Positions 1 to 5,788 of a stretch of DNA of 6,861 nt are shown piece by piece. The stretch covers positions 1 to 6,861 of the forward strand of contig JAGDMX010000134.1 of the NCBI GenBank assembly GCA_017860725.1, written 5' to 3'. This DNA comes from Chloroflexota bacterium. GTDB lineage: Bacteria > Chloroflexota > Anaerolineae > Anaerolineales > UBA4823. The stretch's first letter is position 1. Every line of letters starts with the position of its first letter. Below the pieces are notes generated by a model. The model was given only the letters and a program-made list of their open reading frames with translations, did not search any database and was not told the DNA's origin. Made by a program: the position numbers and the translations under genes.

Positions 1-151
1 TCTGATCAACCAGCTCAAAATCAGCCGCCCGGGCCGGCGGATCGATCAGCGAGCCCTGGTAGGTGTAATTACGCTCAGATATCTGCCATACGAGCAGGAT
101 CGCCGCCAGCCCGATCAGGGCACCAATTCCAATGTAAACTATCGATTTCAT
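1..151 (-). CDS. SCO1/SenC family copper chaperone, N-terminal part (cut by window edge)
   Basis: This is the first 50 codons of a minus-strand gene starting at ATG 151-149 and running off the left edge. The protein begins with a short basic start (MKS) and one hydrophobic segment at about residues 4-22. No lipobox cysteine is visible, so it looks like a membrane anchor with the rest outside the cytoplasm. Then comes the stretch YQGSLIDPPARAADFELVDQ, which matches the start of SCO1/SenC/PrrC thioredoxin-fold proteins (family pattern: G-x-x-I-x-P-P, then D-F-x-L-x-D). SCO proteins deliver copper to the CuA site of oxidase subunit II, which fits its place right after subunit III. The CxxxC copper motif and distal histidine lie outside the window, so function cannot be confirmed. 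The ribosome-binding site is weak: only a GGA about 11 bases upstream. Confidence 0.82.
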   Translation of the reverse strand, partial: MKSIVYIGIGALIGLAAILLVWQISERNYTYQGSLIDPPARAADFELVDQ

Positions 152-169
152 TTTTTAATGATCCAGTAC

Positions 170-214
170 GGAGGGGCTGCCAGATCGTCATTCATCGATC
201 TCGACCGCCCCTCC
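170..214 (-). repeat. Nested hairpin between subunit III and SCO genes
   Basis: In the 82-base gap between the subunit III stop and the SCO start there is a two-tier inverted repeat. The outer arms are GGAGGGGC (170-177) and GCCCCTCC (207-214), 8 bp and perfect. Inside, after a small asymmetric internal loop, are AGATCG (182-187) and CGATCT (196-201), 6 bp around an 8-base loop. No T-run follows on either strand, so it does not look like an intrinsic terminator. On the operon mRNA it could act as a processing or stabilising stem, or lower SCO expression relative to the structural subunits. That role is inference; the base pairing is seen directly. Confidence 0.6.
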
Positions 215-233
215 CAAACACTCTTGCTACGAT

Positions 234-806
234 TTACCCGGCTACGCCGCCAATCAGGTACAGCGCCGGGTAGAAGAAAATCCATACTACATCGACAAAG
301 TGCCAATATACTGCCGCGGCTTCGACCGGCCAATGGCGCTCGGCGGTATACAAACCCTTTTTAGAATTGCGGTAGACAATTACCAGGAAAAATATTCCCG
401 TCAGCACGTGAAAAGCATGAAACCCAGTCATCAGGAAGAAGATCGACGTCGGCACCGAGCCGTCATAATGCGCCAGCGGCCATTCCACAGCCACAACGCC
501 GATCAGGAACAGGGTACCGAGCGCGATCGTCACCATCAGCGAGCGGTAATACTTCCTGGTGTCGCCAAAAGCCATGGCGGTCTCGGCGGTATACATGAAA
601 TATGAGCTAATCAACAGCAGGGTAGTAATTGCCAACCCAAGCTCCTGGCTGACCTCCGGGCGCGTCCCAGAGCCTAACAGGTAGAAGCGGGCAACAAACA
701 TCCCTGCAAAGACAAAAGTATCGGATATCAGGAATAGCCACAACCCCAAGCGATTGGTGCCTTCGCGACGGCGGTATTCATTCAAGGTCGTAGTGACAGA
801 GCTCAT
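234..806 (-). CDS. coxC: Cytochrome c oxidase subunit III (heme-copper oxidase subunit III)
   Basis: This 190-residue integral membrane protein belongs to the cytochrome c oxidase subunit III family, which stabilises subunit I and its proton uptake. About five hydrophobic helices are visible (roughly 20-42, 56-74, 90-109, 119-145, 164-187). This is the short five-helix form, not the seven-helix form of mitochondrial enzymes. Family signatures include GLWLFLISDTFVFAGMF at 21-37, GFHAFHVLTG at 128-137 and VYWHFVDVVWIFFYPALYL at 166-184. Its ATG (806-804) overlaps the TGA of the upstream subunit IV gene as ATGA. Its ribosome-binding site AGGAGG (819-814, 7 bases before the start) lies inside the Asp/Glu codons that end that gene. 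This arrangement indicates translational coupling and a fixed ratio of the two subunits. Confidence 0.95.
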   Translation of the reverse strand: MSSVTTTLNEYRRREGTNRLGLWLFLISDTFVFAGMFVARFYLLGSGTRPEVSQELGLAITTLLLISSYFMYTAETAMAFGDTRKYYRSLMVTIALGTLFLIGVVAVEWPLAHYDGSVPTSIFFLMTGFHAFHVLTGIFFLVIVYRNSKKGLYTAERHWPVEAAAVYWHFVDVVWIFFYPALYLIGGVAG

Positions 807-1024
807 GCGTGCTCCTCCTCATCGCCGGTCCACAGGCGGCGAACGTGCATAAAGTCCCGAACCACAAAGAACGCTTTTAACACGGCAATGGCAATTAATG
901 GCGCCCAGACGATTGACCAAACATCCGCGAAATTACCTAACAAAAACTCACCAATTGTCAAAGCCAGCAGCACAATCAGGATCGCATTACCAATTCCGTA
1001 AGCCTGTTTCTTTTTCTCATCCAT
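803..1024 (-). CDS. Cytochrome c oxidase subunit IV family (small bacterial subunit)
   Basis: This is a 73-residue protein with a short charged N-terminus (MDEKKKQ) and two hydrophobic helices, at about 11-30 and 35-56. The second runs into LKAFFVVRDFMHV (49-61), the hallmark of the prokaryotic subunit IV family (CtaF/COX4_pro type: L-K-x-x-x-V-x-x-x-F-M-H). It is a structural accessory subunit packing against subunits I and III; no catalytic residues are expected. The start at ATG 1024 is supported by AGGAG at 1039-1035, ten bases upstream. It lies between the subunit I gene (66-base gap) and the subunit III gene (4-base overlap), the usual order in caa3-type operons. The acidic tail (DEEEH) is encoded by the GA-rich DNA that also serves as the ribosome-binding site for subunit III. 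Confidence 0.9.
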   Translation of the reverse strand: MDEKKKQAYGIGNAILIVLLALTIGEFLLGNFADVWSIVWAPLIAIAVLKAFFVVRDFMHVRRLWTGDEEEHA

Positions 1025-1090
1025 AATTCAATATCTCCTAAATCTTCTGGGCTGAGTAAACCTGTGAGCCAACCTAGCCCAAGTTCTCCA

Positions 1091-3040
1091 TTAGTCTGTT
1101 GCTGCCGGGGCTGTTGCCGATACGGCAGGCGGTTCTTCGCGCTTTGGCGCCCGTTCCGGGTCAATACTTACATAAGCCGAGCCTGCCAGTCCATAATCAT
1201 ACGGTTCACCGATCACCTCAAAGGGATGGTCTCCATAATTGTGCACTGGGATGGGTGAAGGCAGCATAAACTCGGGCGAGCGTGAGCGCCAGGGATTGGC
1301 AACTGCCACCTTACCACGCGCCGCGCTCACGACAAAGTTGACCACCGCAATCAGCACCGAAAGGCCAATGACGAAGGCTGCAATCGTGATCAATAATTGG
1401 GTAAGCTGAATATCCGGGGCGAGTGCCGGATCGTAATCGGCGATGCGACGGCGCATGCCCAGCAAACCGACCTGCATTTGGCCCAATGACTGGACATAAA
1501 ATGCTGGCAGCATTAGGAAGAAATGCAGCTTACCCAGCTTCTCGTTGTACATTCGCCCGGAGACTTTGGGGAACCAGTAGTACAGCGCTGCAAAGAACGG
1601 GAAGACGAACCCGCCGAACATGGTGGCATGGAAGTGCCCTACGATCCAGTAAGTATCCTGCAGGTGCAGGTCGGTAGAAACTGTGCCGTTTGGCGGTCCG
1701 CTCAAGCCACCGAGTAAAAAGATAGAAATAGCACCGAGGACAAACAAGGAGGGCGTCTCAAAAGAAAGCTTGCCGCCCCATAAGGTTCCCACCCAGCTGA
1801 AGAACTTGATGCCAGTGGGGACGGCCACAAGCAAGGTGCTGTACATAAAGGGCACACGCAGGTATGACTCCATGCCGGAAGTAAACATGTGATGCGCCCA
1901 CACCAGGAAACCGACCAGGGCGATTCCGAAGGCAGATAGCGCTACCCATTTATAGCCAAACAGCGGCTTACGAGCAAAGACCGGCAACAGCTCACTGATC
2001 GTGCCCAATCCGACCAGCACAAAGACGTACACCGCCGGGTGCGAGTAGAACCAGAACAGGTGCTGGAACAAGATCGGGTTGCCTTCGAGATGGAAGAATG
2101 TCATCCCAAACAAGCGCTCGAAGGAGACCATCTGGAAAGATAAGCCGATGAGCTGGGTGGCGGTCAAGCCAATCATTGCTGTCGCCAGAGCAGTCCAAAC
2201 TAAGATGGGCATGCGGAAGTAGCCCATGCCCTTGGCGCGCATCCGGATGGTGGTAGTGATGACGTTCAACGAGCCGAGGATGGATGACATCCCGGCAAAA
2301 TACACGCCCCAGAAGAACATGCTCATTCCCAGGGAAGGGCTGGTTTGGCTGAGTGGTGGGTAGCCCGTCCACCCTGTCTCCAATCCGCCGAGCAAAATAC
2401 TGCTGAGCAGTGTGACTGCTGCAGGCACGTTGATCCAGAAGGCGAAAGCGTTCAGGCGGGGGAAGGCCATGTCATTGGCACCGATCATCAGCGGTACCAG
2501 GTAATTCGATATCGCGCCCACACCCAGCAGAATTGCCACGATCATTACGATGCCGTGCAGGGTAAACATCGTGTTGTATTGATCTAAGTTCAAGTACTGC
2601 ATCCCAGGGGCGGCCAGCTCGGTGCGGAAGATCAGTGCAAAGAAGCCCGCCAGCATAAACACCACCAGCGATGTAAAGCCATACTGCACACCAATCACTT
2701 TGTGATCAAAGGAAGCGCTCAGGTAACGCTTTGCCCCATGCTCGAAAGCATCTTGCGGATGAGACGGGGTTTCTACACCCCGCATCCACTTGAACCAGTC
2801 ACTGGCTACACCGACGCTGAGTATGAAGAAGATCGTCCCCAGAAGCGCCCCGGCAACCCACGCGCCTTCGACAAAGAAGAAAGTCTTAGCCTGGGGGTCC
2901 CACGGAGTTGTCGCCGGCAATCCCAAGATCATGCGGAGCACAGTCACCAGCGCCAGGCCGACAACCATGCCCACCACATACCCCAATATACCTTTCACCA
3001 ATCCGATGGAAAAGAAACCACCTTTTTTCTGTTCGTTCAT
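1091..3040 (-). CDS. coxA: Cytochrome c oxidase subunit I, A2-type heme-copper oxidase
   Basis: This is the catalytic subunit: it reduces O2 to water and pumps protons across the cytoplasmic membrane. The chosen ATG (3040) has GGAGG at 3050-3046, five bases upstream; a GTG at 3052 in the same frame overlaps that site and is less likely. In the 649-residue form, H162 (TLHGIVM) and H471 are the heme a ligands and H469 (VGHFHATM) is the heme a3 ligand. H334, H383 and H384 (WAHHMF) bind CuB, and Y338 is the tyrosine that crosslinks to H334. K412 with T409 (PTGIK) mark the K-channel, and D190 (GANDMAFPR) is the D-channel entry. The YSHPAV motif at 332-337 lacks the A1 glutamate and defines type A2. 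An N-terminal extension of about 110 residues carries two extra hydrophobic segments (about 18-40 and 58-80) before the usual twelve helices. The C-terminal tail is soluble, rich in Pro and Ala. Intact and complete. Confidence 0.97.
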   Translation of the reverse strand: MNEQKKGGFFSIGLVKGILGYVVGMVVGLALVTVLRMILGLPATTPWDPQAKTFFFVEGAWVAGALLGTIFFILSVGVASDWFKWMRGVETPSHPQDAFEHGAKRYLSASFDHKVIGVQYGFTSLVVFMLAGFFALIFRTELAAPGMQYLNLDQYNTMFTLHGIVMIVAILLGVGAISNYLVPLMIGANDMAFPRLNAFAFWINVPAAVTLLSSILLGGLETGWTGYPPLSQTSPSLGMSMFFWGVYFAGMSSILGSLNVITTTIRMRAKGMGYFRMPILVWTALATAMIGLTATQLIGLSFQMVSFERLFGMTFFHLEGNPILFQHLFWFYSHPAVYVFVLVGLGTISELLPVFARKPLFGYKWVALSAFGIALVGFLVWAHHMFTSGMESYLRVPFMYSTLLVAVPTGIKFFSWVGTLWGGKLSFETPSLFVLGAISIFLLGGLSGPPNGTVSTDLHLQDTYWIVGHFHATMFGGFVFPFFAALYYWFPKVSGRMYNEKLGKLHFFLMLPAFYVQSLGQMQVGLLGMRRRIADYDPALAPDIQLTQLLITIAAFVIGLSVLIAVVNFVVSAARGKVAVANPWRSRSPEFMLPSPIPVHNYGDHPFEVIGEPYDYGLAGSAYVSIDPERAPKREEPPAVSATAPAATD

Positions 3041-3045
3041 TAAGG

Positions 3046-3050
3046 CCTCC
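3046..3050 (-). promoter_or_regulatory. Ribosome-binding site deciding the subunit I start
   Basis: GGAGG on the minus strand lies five bases before ATG 3040 in the 29-base gap after the subunit II stop. It overlaps the alternative GTG codon at 3052-3050, which favours the ATG start. Confidence 0.75.
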
Positions 3051-3069
3051 ACGCTTTCTGGCGCCGCAG

Positions 3070-4542
3070 CTACGGCACCAACGTCCTGATGTACTCGATC
3101 ACGCCATTGATCTGCTCTTCTGTCAGAACCTCACCATAATTCTGCGGCATGACGCCAGCCGGGTAACCAGCTACAATCTTGGCGTTGGTATTGATAATTG
3201 ATTCGATGATATAGGCTTCATCAACAACAACCGTTGTTCCATCTGTCAGGGTTTCCTCACGACCGTACAGCCCCAACCAGCTTGGGCCAACGCCCTTGCT
3301 GCCATCGATTGTGTGGCATGCTTTACAGTTGTTCTCGTAGACATTCTGGCCAATGGCGACCGGGTCGGAGAGCTTGGCGACTTCGCCAGTCAGCCAGGCA
3401 TCGAATTCGCTCTGGCTAACGACACGCACTTCTGCAATCATATTCGTATGATTCTGACCGCACAGCTCTGCGCAGCGCAGGTAGTATGTGCCTTCTTTCG
3501 TGGGTGTGACCCGCAGGGTACGCACCATATTCTCCCCGCCCGGCAAGGCATCTTGCTTGACGCGAAACTCAGGCACCCAGAACGAGTGGATGATATCGCG
3601 CGAGCTCAGGTATAAAATCGATTGCTTATCGACCGGCATGTACATTACCGGTGATGCAATTTTATCCACCGCAACCGAATCGACAGGGTATTCAAAGCTC
3701 CACTGCCATTTCTGACCGATTACATTCACGATCTCCGGCTGTGGATCTGCCCGCAGGGTCTCCGCCAGGGACTGCCCGCCTAGAAATGCGAAAAACAAGA
3801 CGGCAGCCAGTGGAATTGCCGTCCAAGTGATTTCCAACTTGGTGTTCCCTTCGATGTGCTCAGCATCGGTTAAGTCCCCCTTCTTGCGGCGGAATACAAC
3901 CATGCTGTATACCATCATTACCACGATCAGGGCAAACAGGAAAGCAATCACCTTGAATTCCAGACCAAACAACTGGTCAATCGGTTCAGCCTGTGCAGAA
4001 GCAGCCTCCGGCAACAGTGCCGCAGTACCACCATTTTCCAACCAGAAAATCAATCCAGCGGCGACGATGACGACCAGGACGGCTGCAACAACTATATGAA
4101 TATATTTTTTCATAACGCTCCTTCTCCTGTTTTCTACCTTGGGTATCTCATCCCCTTGCTTAATAAGCGGCTTTTGTGTTTCATCTAAGTAAGTCCATTC
4201 CTCCAGCCAGTTATCTATCTGTGAAGCAGCCAGGGTACGGCGATCATAGACAATGGCTTCCTGGGGGCTGTGTAGTGATAGCAGCACCACCCGCAACTTC
4301 GATTCACCCTCCACGAAACGCGCCAGGAATTCATCCCGGTTCAGCGCCTGATCATCGTAATCCACGATGATCAAGTCTGGATGGAGCTGATCTAAGGCTG
4401 CCAGTGCTTCATCGACTGTCGCAACCATCCCAACGACTTCCACTCCTGCCTGCCGCCGCTCCTGCAACAAGCGGTGTAAACCCTGCCCGAAAAGAGGGTG
4501 ACTGGAGGCAATCAAAACACGGCGGGATAGTTGTTCCGTCAT
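3070..4542 (-). CDS. coxB: Cytochrome c oxidase subunit II with CuA and cytochrome c domains, open in frame with an N-terminal receiver-like domain
   Basis: One continuous 490-codon frame. Residues 1-116 resemble a response-regulator receiver domain, 117-143 form a charged linker, and Met144 (ATG 4113-4111) begins an ordinary caa3 subunit II. The latter has a signal or anchor helix (about 145-169), two membrane helices (about 191-217 and 237-261), an aromatic patch GQKWQWSFEYP and a CuA domain. CuA ligands are H319, C357, E359 (backbone), C361, H365 and M368, in the pattern CAELCGQNHTNM. A C-terminal cytochrome c domain has CKACH at 406-410 and a likely axial Met465. It accepts electrons from a donor and passes them from heme c to CuA to heme a outside the cytoplasm. 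A receiver at the N-terminus would sit in the cytoplasm, consistent with the RRKKGD loop being inside. A frame-matched ATG at 4587 adds 15 residues but has no ribosome-binding site and would overlap a promoter candidate; 4542 fits the domain edge. If only the 4113 start is used, the product is a normal 347-residue CoxB. CoxB identity is near certain; the fusion is not. Confidence 0.9.
   Translation of the reverse strand: MTEQLSRRVLIASSHPLFGQGLHRLLQERRQAGVEVVGMVATVDEALAALDQLHPDLIIVDYDDQALNRDEFLARFVEGESKLRVVLLSLHSPQEAIVYDRRTLAASQIDNWLEEWTYLDETQKPLIKQGDEIPKVENRRRSVMKKYIHIVVAAVLVVIVAAGLIFWLENGGTAALLPEAASAQAEPIDQLFGLEFKVIAFLFALIVVMMVYSMVVFRRKKGDLTDAEHIEGNTKLEITWTAIPLAAVLFFAFLGGQSLAETLRADPQPEIVNVIGQKWQWSFEYPVDSVAVDKIASPVMYMPVDKQSILYLSSRDIIHSFWVPEFRVKQDALPGGENMVRTLRVTPTKEGTYYLRCAELCGQNHTNMIAEVRVVSQSEFDAWLTGEVAKLSDPVAIGQNVYENNCKACHTIDGSKGVGPSWLGLYGREETLTDGTTVVVDEAYIIESIINTNAKIVAGYPAGVMPQNYGEVLTEEQINGVIEYIRTLVP
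4114..4128 (-). promoter_or_regulatory. Strong internal ribosome-binding site for stand-alone CoxB
   Basis: The minus strand reads AGGAGAAGGAGCGTT directly before ATG 4113, giving AAGGAG four bases and AGGAG ten bases upstream. It is the best ribosome-binding site in the oxidase operon. In the long frame these bases encode Arg-Arg-Arg-Ser-Val. This supports initiation at 4113 making an unfused 347-residue CoxB, whether or not the longer product is also made. Confidence 0.7.
4195..4542 (-). other. Degenerate receiver-like domain region upstream of CoxB
   Basis: This domain lies in the same open frame as CoxB. It starts RRVLIASSHPLFGQGLHRLL, closely matching the beta1-alpha1 start of NarL/FixJ-class receivers (usual form V-D-D-H-x-L-F-R-x-G-L). 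A phosphoacceptor-position aspartate, Asp61 in HPDLIIVDYDD, is kept, as is a small hydroxyl residue at the end of beta4 (Ser89 in VVLLSLHS). The beta1 acidic pair that binds Mg2+ is Ser-Ser (13-14), and no Lys-Pro is seen where beta5 would end. The segment instead reads VYDRRTLAASQIDNWLEEW. No DNA-binding output domain follows. It is probably a pseudo-receiver or protein-interaction module, unlikely to be phosphorylated in the normal way. Function unknown. Confidence 0.6.
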
Positions 4543-4587
4543 ACACTTGTAGAAGTCATTAATAATCGGCGGATTCTTGCAGAGCAT

Positions 4588-4616
4588 AATTTATCAAATT
4601 TGGTCGGAAATGTCAT
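4588..4616 (-). promoter_or_regulatory. Candidate sigma70-type promoter for the oxidase operon
   Basis: On the minus strand ATGACA (4616-4611, five of six matches to TTGACA) is separated by 17 bases from TAAATT (4593-4588, four of six matches to TATAAT). Transcription would begin at about 4581, downstream of the ATG at 4587. This would leave the ATG at 4542 as the first usable in-frame start. It is a match by eye only, in AT-rich DNA. Confidence 0.35.
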
Positions 4617-4658
4617 CCACCTTCCTCTCGATCCGGGATGGATATTGGGTAACCCGGA

Positions 4659-4680
4659 GGGGTGATTTCATCATCACCCC
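4659..4680. promoter_or_regulatory. Perfect 8-8 dyad in the divergent control region
   Basis: GGGGTGAT (4659-4666) and ATCACCCC (4673-4680) are a perfect inverted repeat around the six-base loop TTCATC. It lies between the two divergent gene groups, about 45 bases upstream of the candidate oxidase promoter and about 85 bases before the CDF start. No T-run follows on either strand, so an operator for a dimeric regulator is more likely than a terminator. Next to it, TCCGGG (4632-4637) and CCCGGA (4653-4658) form a second 6-bp inverted repeat. The regulator is unknown. Confidence 0.45.
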
Positions 4681-4722
4681 CGTCTCTTGAACATTCTACT
4701 AAAGTGCAAGGTTTTTTTATTC

Positions 4723-4754
4723 TCGTGGTATAAAATGGATATACACAACAGGAG
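4723..4754 (+). promoter_or_regulatory. Candidate -10 region and ribosome-binding site of the CDF operon
   Basis: TATAAAAT (4729-4736) resembles a -10 element, with no good -35 at the right distance. It overlaps a 5-bp dyad, GTATA (4728-4732) and TATAC (4740-4744), which could be an operator. AGGAG at 4750-4754 is the ribosome-binding site for the CDF gene. The promoter part is weak; the ribosome-binding site is clear. Confidence 0.3.
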
Positions 4755-4765
4755 ATTCATTGATC

Positions 4766-5788
4766 ATGGCATCCTACTCCGGTGAACATGTTCATTACGA
4801 TGGAGAGCACGAAGGTCACGCCCACAGCCACACCCATGGTGCAGTTGATCCTTCCTTGTTTCGCTCACAGCGCGGTATCTGGGCGGTCAAGTGGTCTCTG
4901 GTTGCCTTGTTTGCCACAGCACTCTTTCAGGTATTGATCGTCCTGCTGACCGGCAGTGTAGCTCTGCTGGCGGATACTATCCATAACTTCGGCGATGCAC
5001 TGACTGCTATTCCCCTCTGGATCGCCTTCCGGCTAAGCCAACGCCCTGCCACAAAGCGTTTTACCTATGGACTGGGACGCGTGGAAGACCTGGCTGGGCT
5101 TTTTATCTTGCTGGCCATCCTGGTCAGCGCCATCCTGGCAGGGCGCGAATCAATCCAGCGCTTTTTGAGTCCCCAACCGATCGAGAACCTTTGGGCTGTT
5201 ATCCTGGCGGCTTTGGTTGGGTTCCTGGGCAATGAGGCAGTCGCCTACTTTCGCATCAAAGTAGGCAAGGAGATCGGCAGCGCGGCTCTGGTGGCAGACG
5301 GTTACCATGCTCGCACCGATGGGCTGTCCAGCCTGGCTGTTCTGGCCGGGGCGATTGGCGTAGGGTTAGGATTTCCCCTGGCCGACCCGCTGGCGGGACT
5401 GGTAATTACGCTGGCAATCCTCAAAATCCTGTGGGACTCAACCGGGCCGATCCTTAACCGGCTGTTAGACGGAGTTGATCCGGAGGTGGTGGATGAGATC
5501 GCCCATGCTGCCTCGCACATCCCCGGTGTGCAGGCAGTTAGCGAGGTGCGTGTGCGCTGGCTGGGACACCGCATGCTCACTGAGCTCAACATCGCTGTCG
5601 ATCCGCTGCTGACCGTGGAAGATGGGCACGAGCTGGCCCGGCAAGTTCACCACGAGCTGCTCCACGAGCTGACATACCTGTGGGCAGCAACCATCCACGT
5701 CGACACGACGGAGGCACTTGGAAGTAAATTTCATGGTTATATCGATCACGGTCATGATGACCTACCGGTTCATTCGCACTACCCATGA
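4766..5788 (+). CDS. CDF-family divalent metal cation transporter (Zn2+/Cd2+/Co2+ exporter type)
   Basis: This is a cation diffusion facilitator of the CzcD/ZitB type, exporting Zn2+ or a similar ion from the cytoplasm in exchange for protons. The ATG at 4766 is 11 bases from AGGAG; a TTG at 4760 in the same frame is 5 bases away and adds only two residues, so the start is undecided. In the 340-residue ATG form a histidine-rich cytoplasmic N-terminus (EHEGHAHSHTHG) is followed by about six membrane helices. The transport site is complete: H73 and D77 (ADTIHNFGD) in helix 2 with H181 and D185 (ADGYHARTD) in helix 5, the H-D-H-D pattern of zinc transporters. The last 100 residues form the cytoplasmic ferredoxin-like dimerisation domain (GVQAVSEVRVRWLGH onward). 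The tail is again His/Asp-rich (HGYIDHGHDDLPVHSHY). Its TGA overlaps the next gene's ATG. Exact metal cannot be told from sequence. Confidence 0.95.
   Translation: MASYSGEHVHYDGEHEGHAHSHTHGAVDPSLFRSQRGIWAVKWSLVALFATALFQVLIVLLTGSVALLADTIHNFGDALTAIPLWIAFRLSQRPATKRFTYGLGRVEDLAGLFILLAILVSAILAGRESIQRFLSPQPIENLWAVILAALVGFLGNEAVAYFRIKVGKEIGSAALVADGYHARTDGLSSLAVLAGAIGVGLGFPLADPLAGLVITLAILKILWDSTGPILNRLLDGVDPEVVDEIAHAASHIPGVQAVSEVRVRWLGHRMLTELNIAVDPLLTVEDGHELARQVHHELLHELTYLWAATIHVDTTEALGSKFHGYIDHGHDDLPVHSHYP

Noticed and set aside
1048..1081. TGGGCT/AGCCCA inverted repeat in the gap between subunit I and subunit IV genes
   Set aside because: Six bp with a 22-base loop is weak and near what chance gives. 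No T-run follows, so I do not call it a terminator.
3041..3052. Upstream GTG start for subunit I adding four residues
   Set aside because: The GTG overlaps the GGAGG ribosome-binding site itself, while ATG 3040 is correctly spaced behind it.
2702..3089. Open frames on the plus strand opposite the start of the subunit I gene
   Set aside because: They are antisense to a well-supported gene, mutually overlapping, without ribosome-binding sites or recognisable domains.
4543..4587. Upstream ATG at 4587 as start of the receiver-CoxB frame
   Set aside because: It has no ribosome-binding site, lies upstream of the start point predicted from the promoter candidate, and its 15 residues add nothing to the receiver fold. 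It cannot be fully excluded.
4686..4718. CTTG/CAAG stem followed by seven T, as a plus-strand terminator
   Set aside because: The stem is only 4 bp with a 17-base loop, and no plus-strand gene precedes it.
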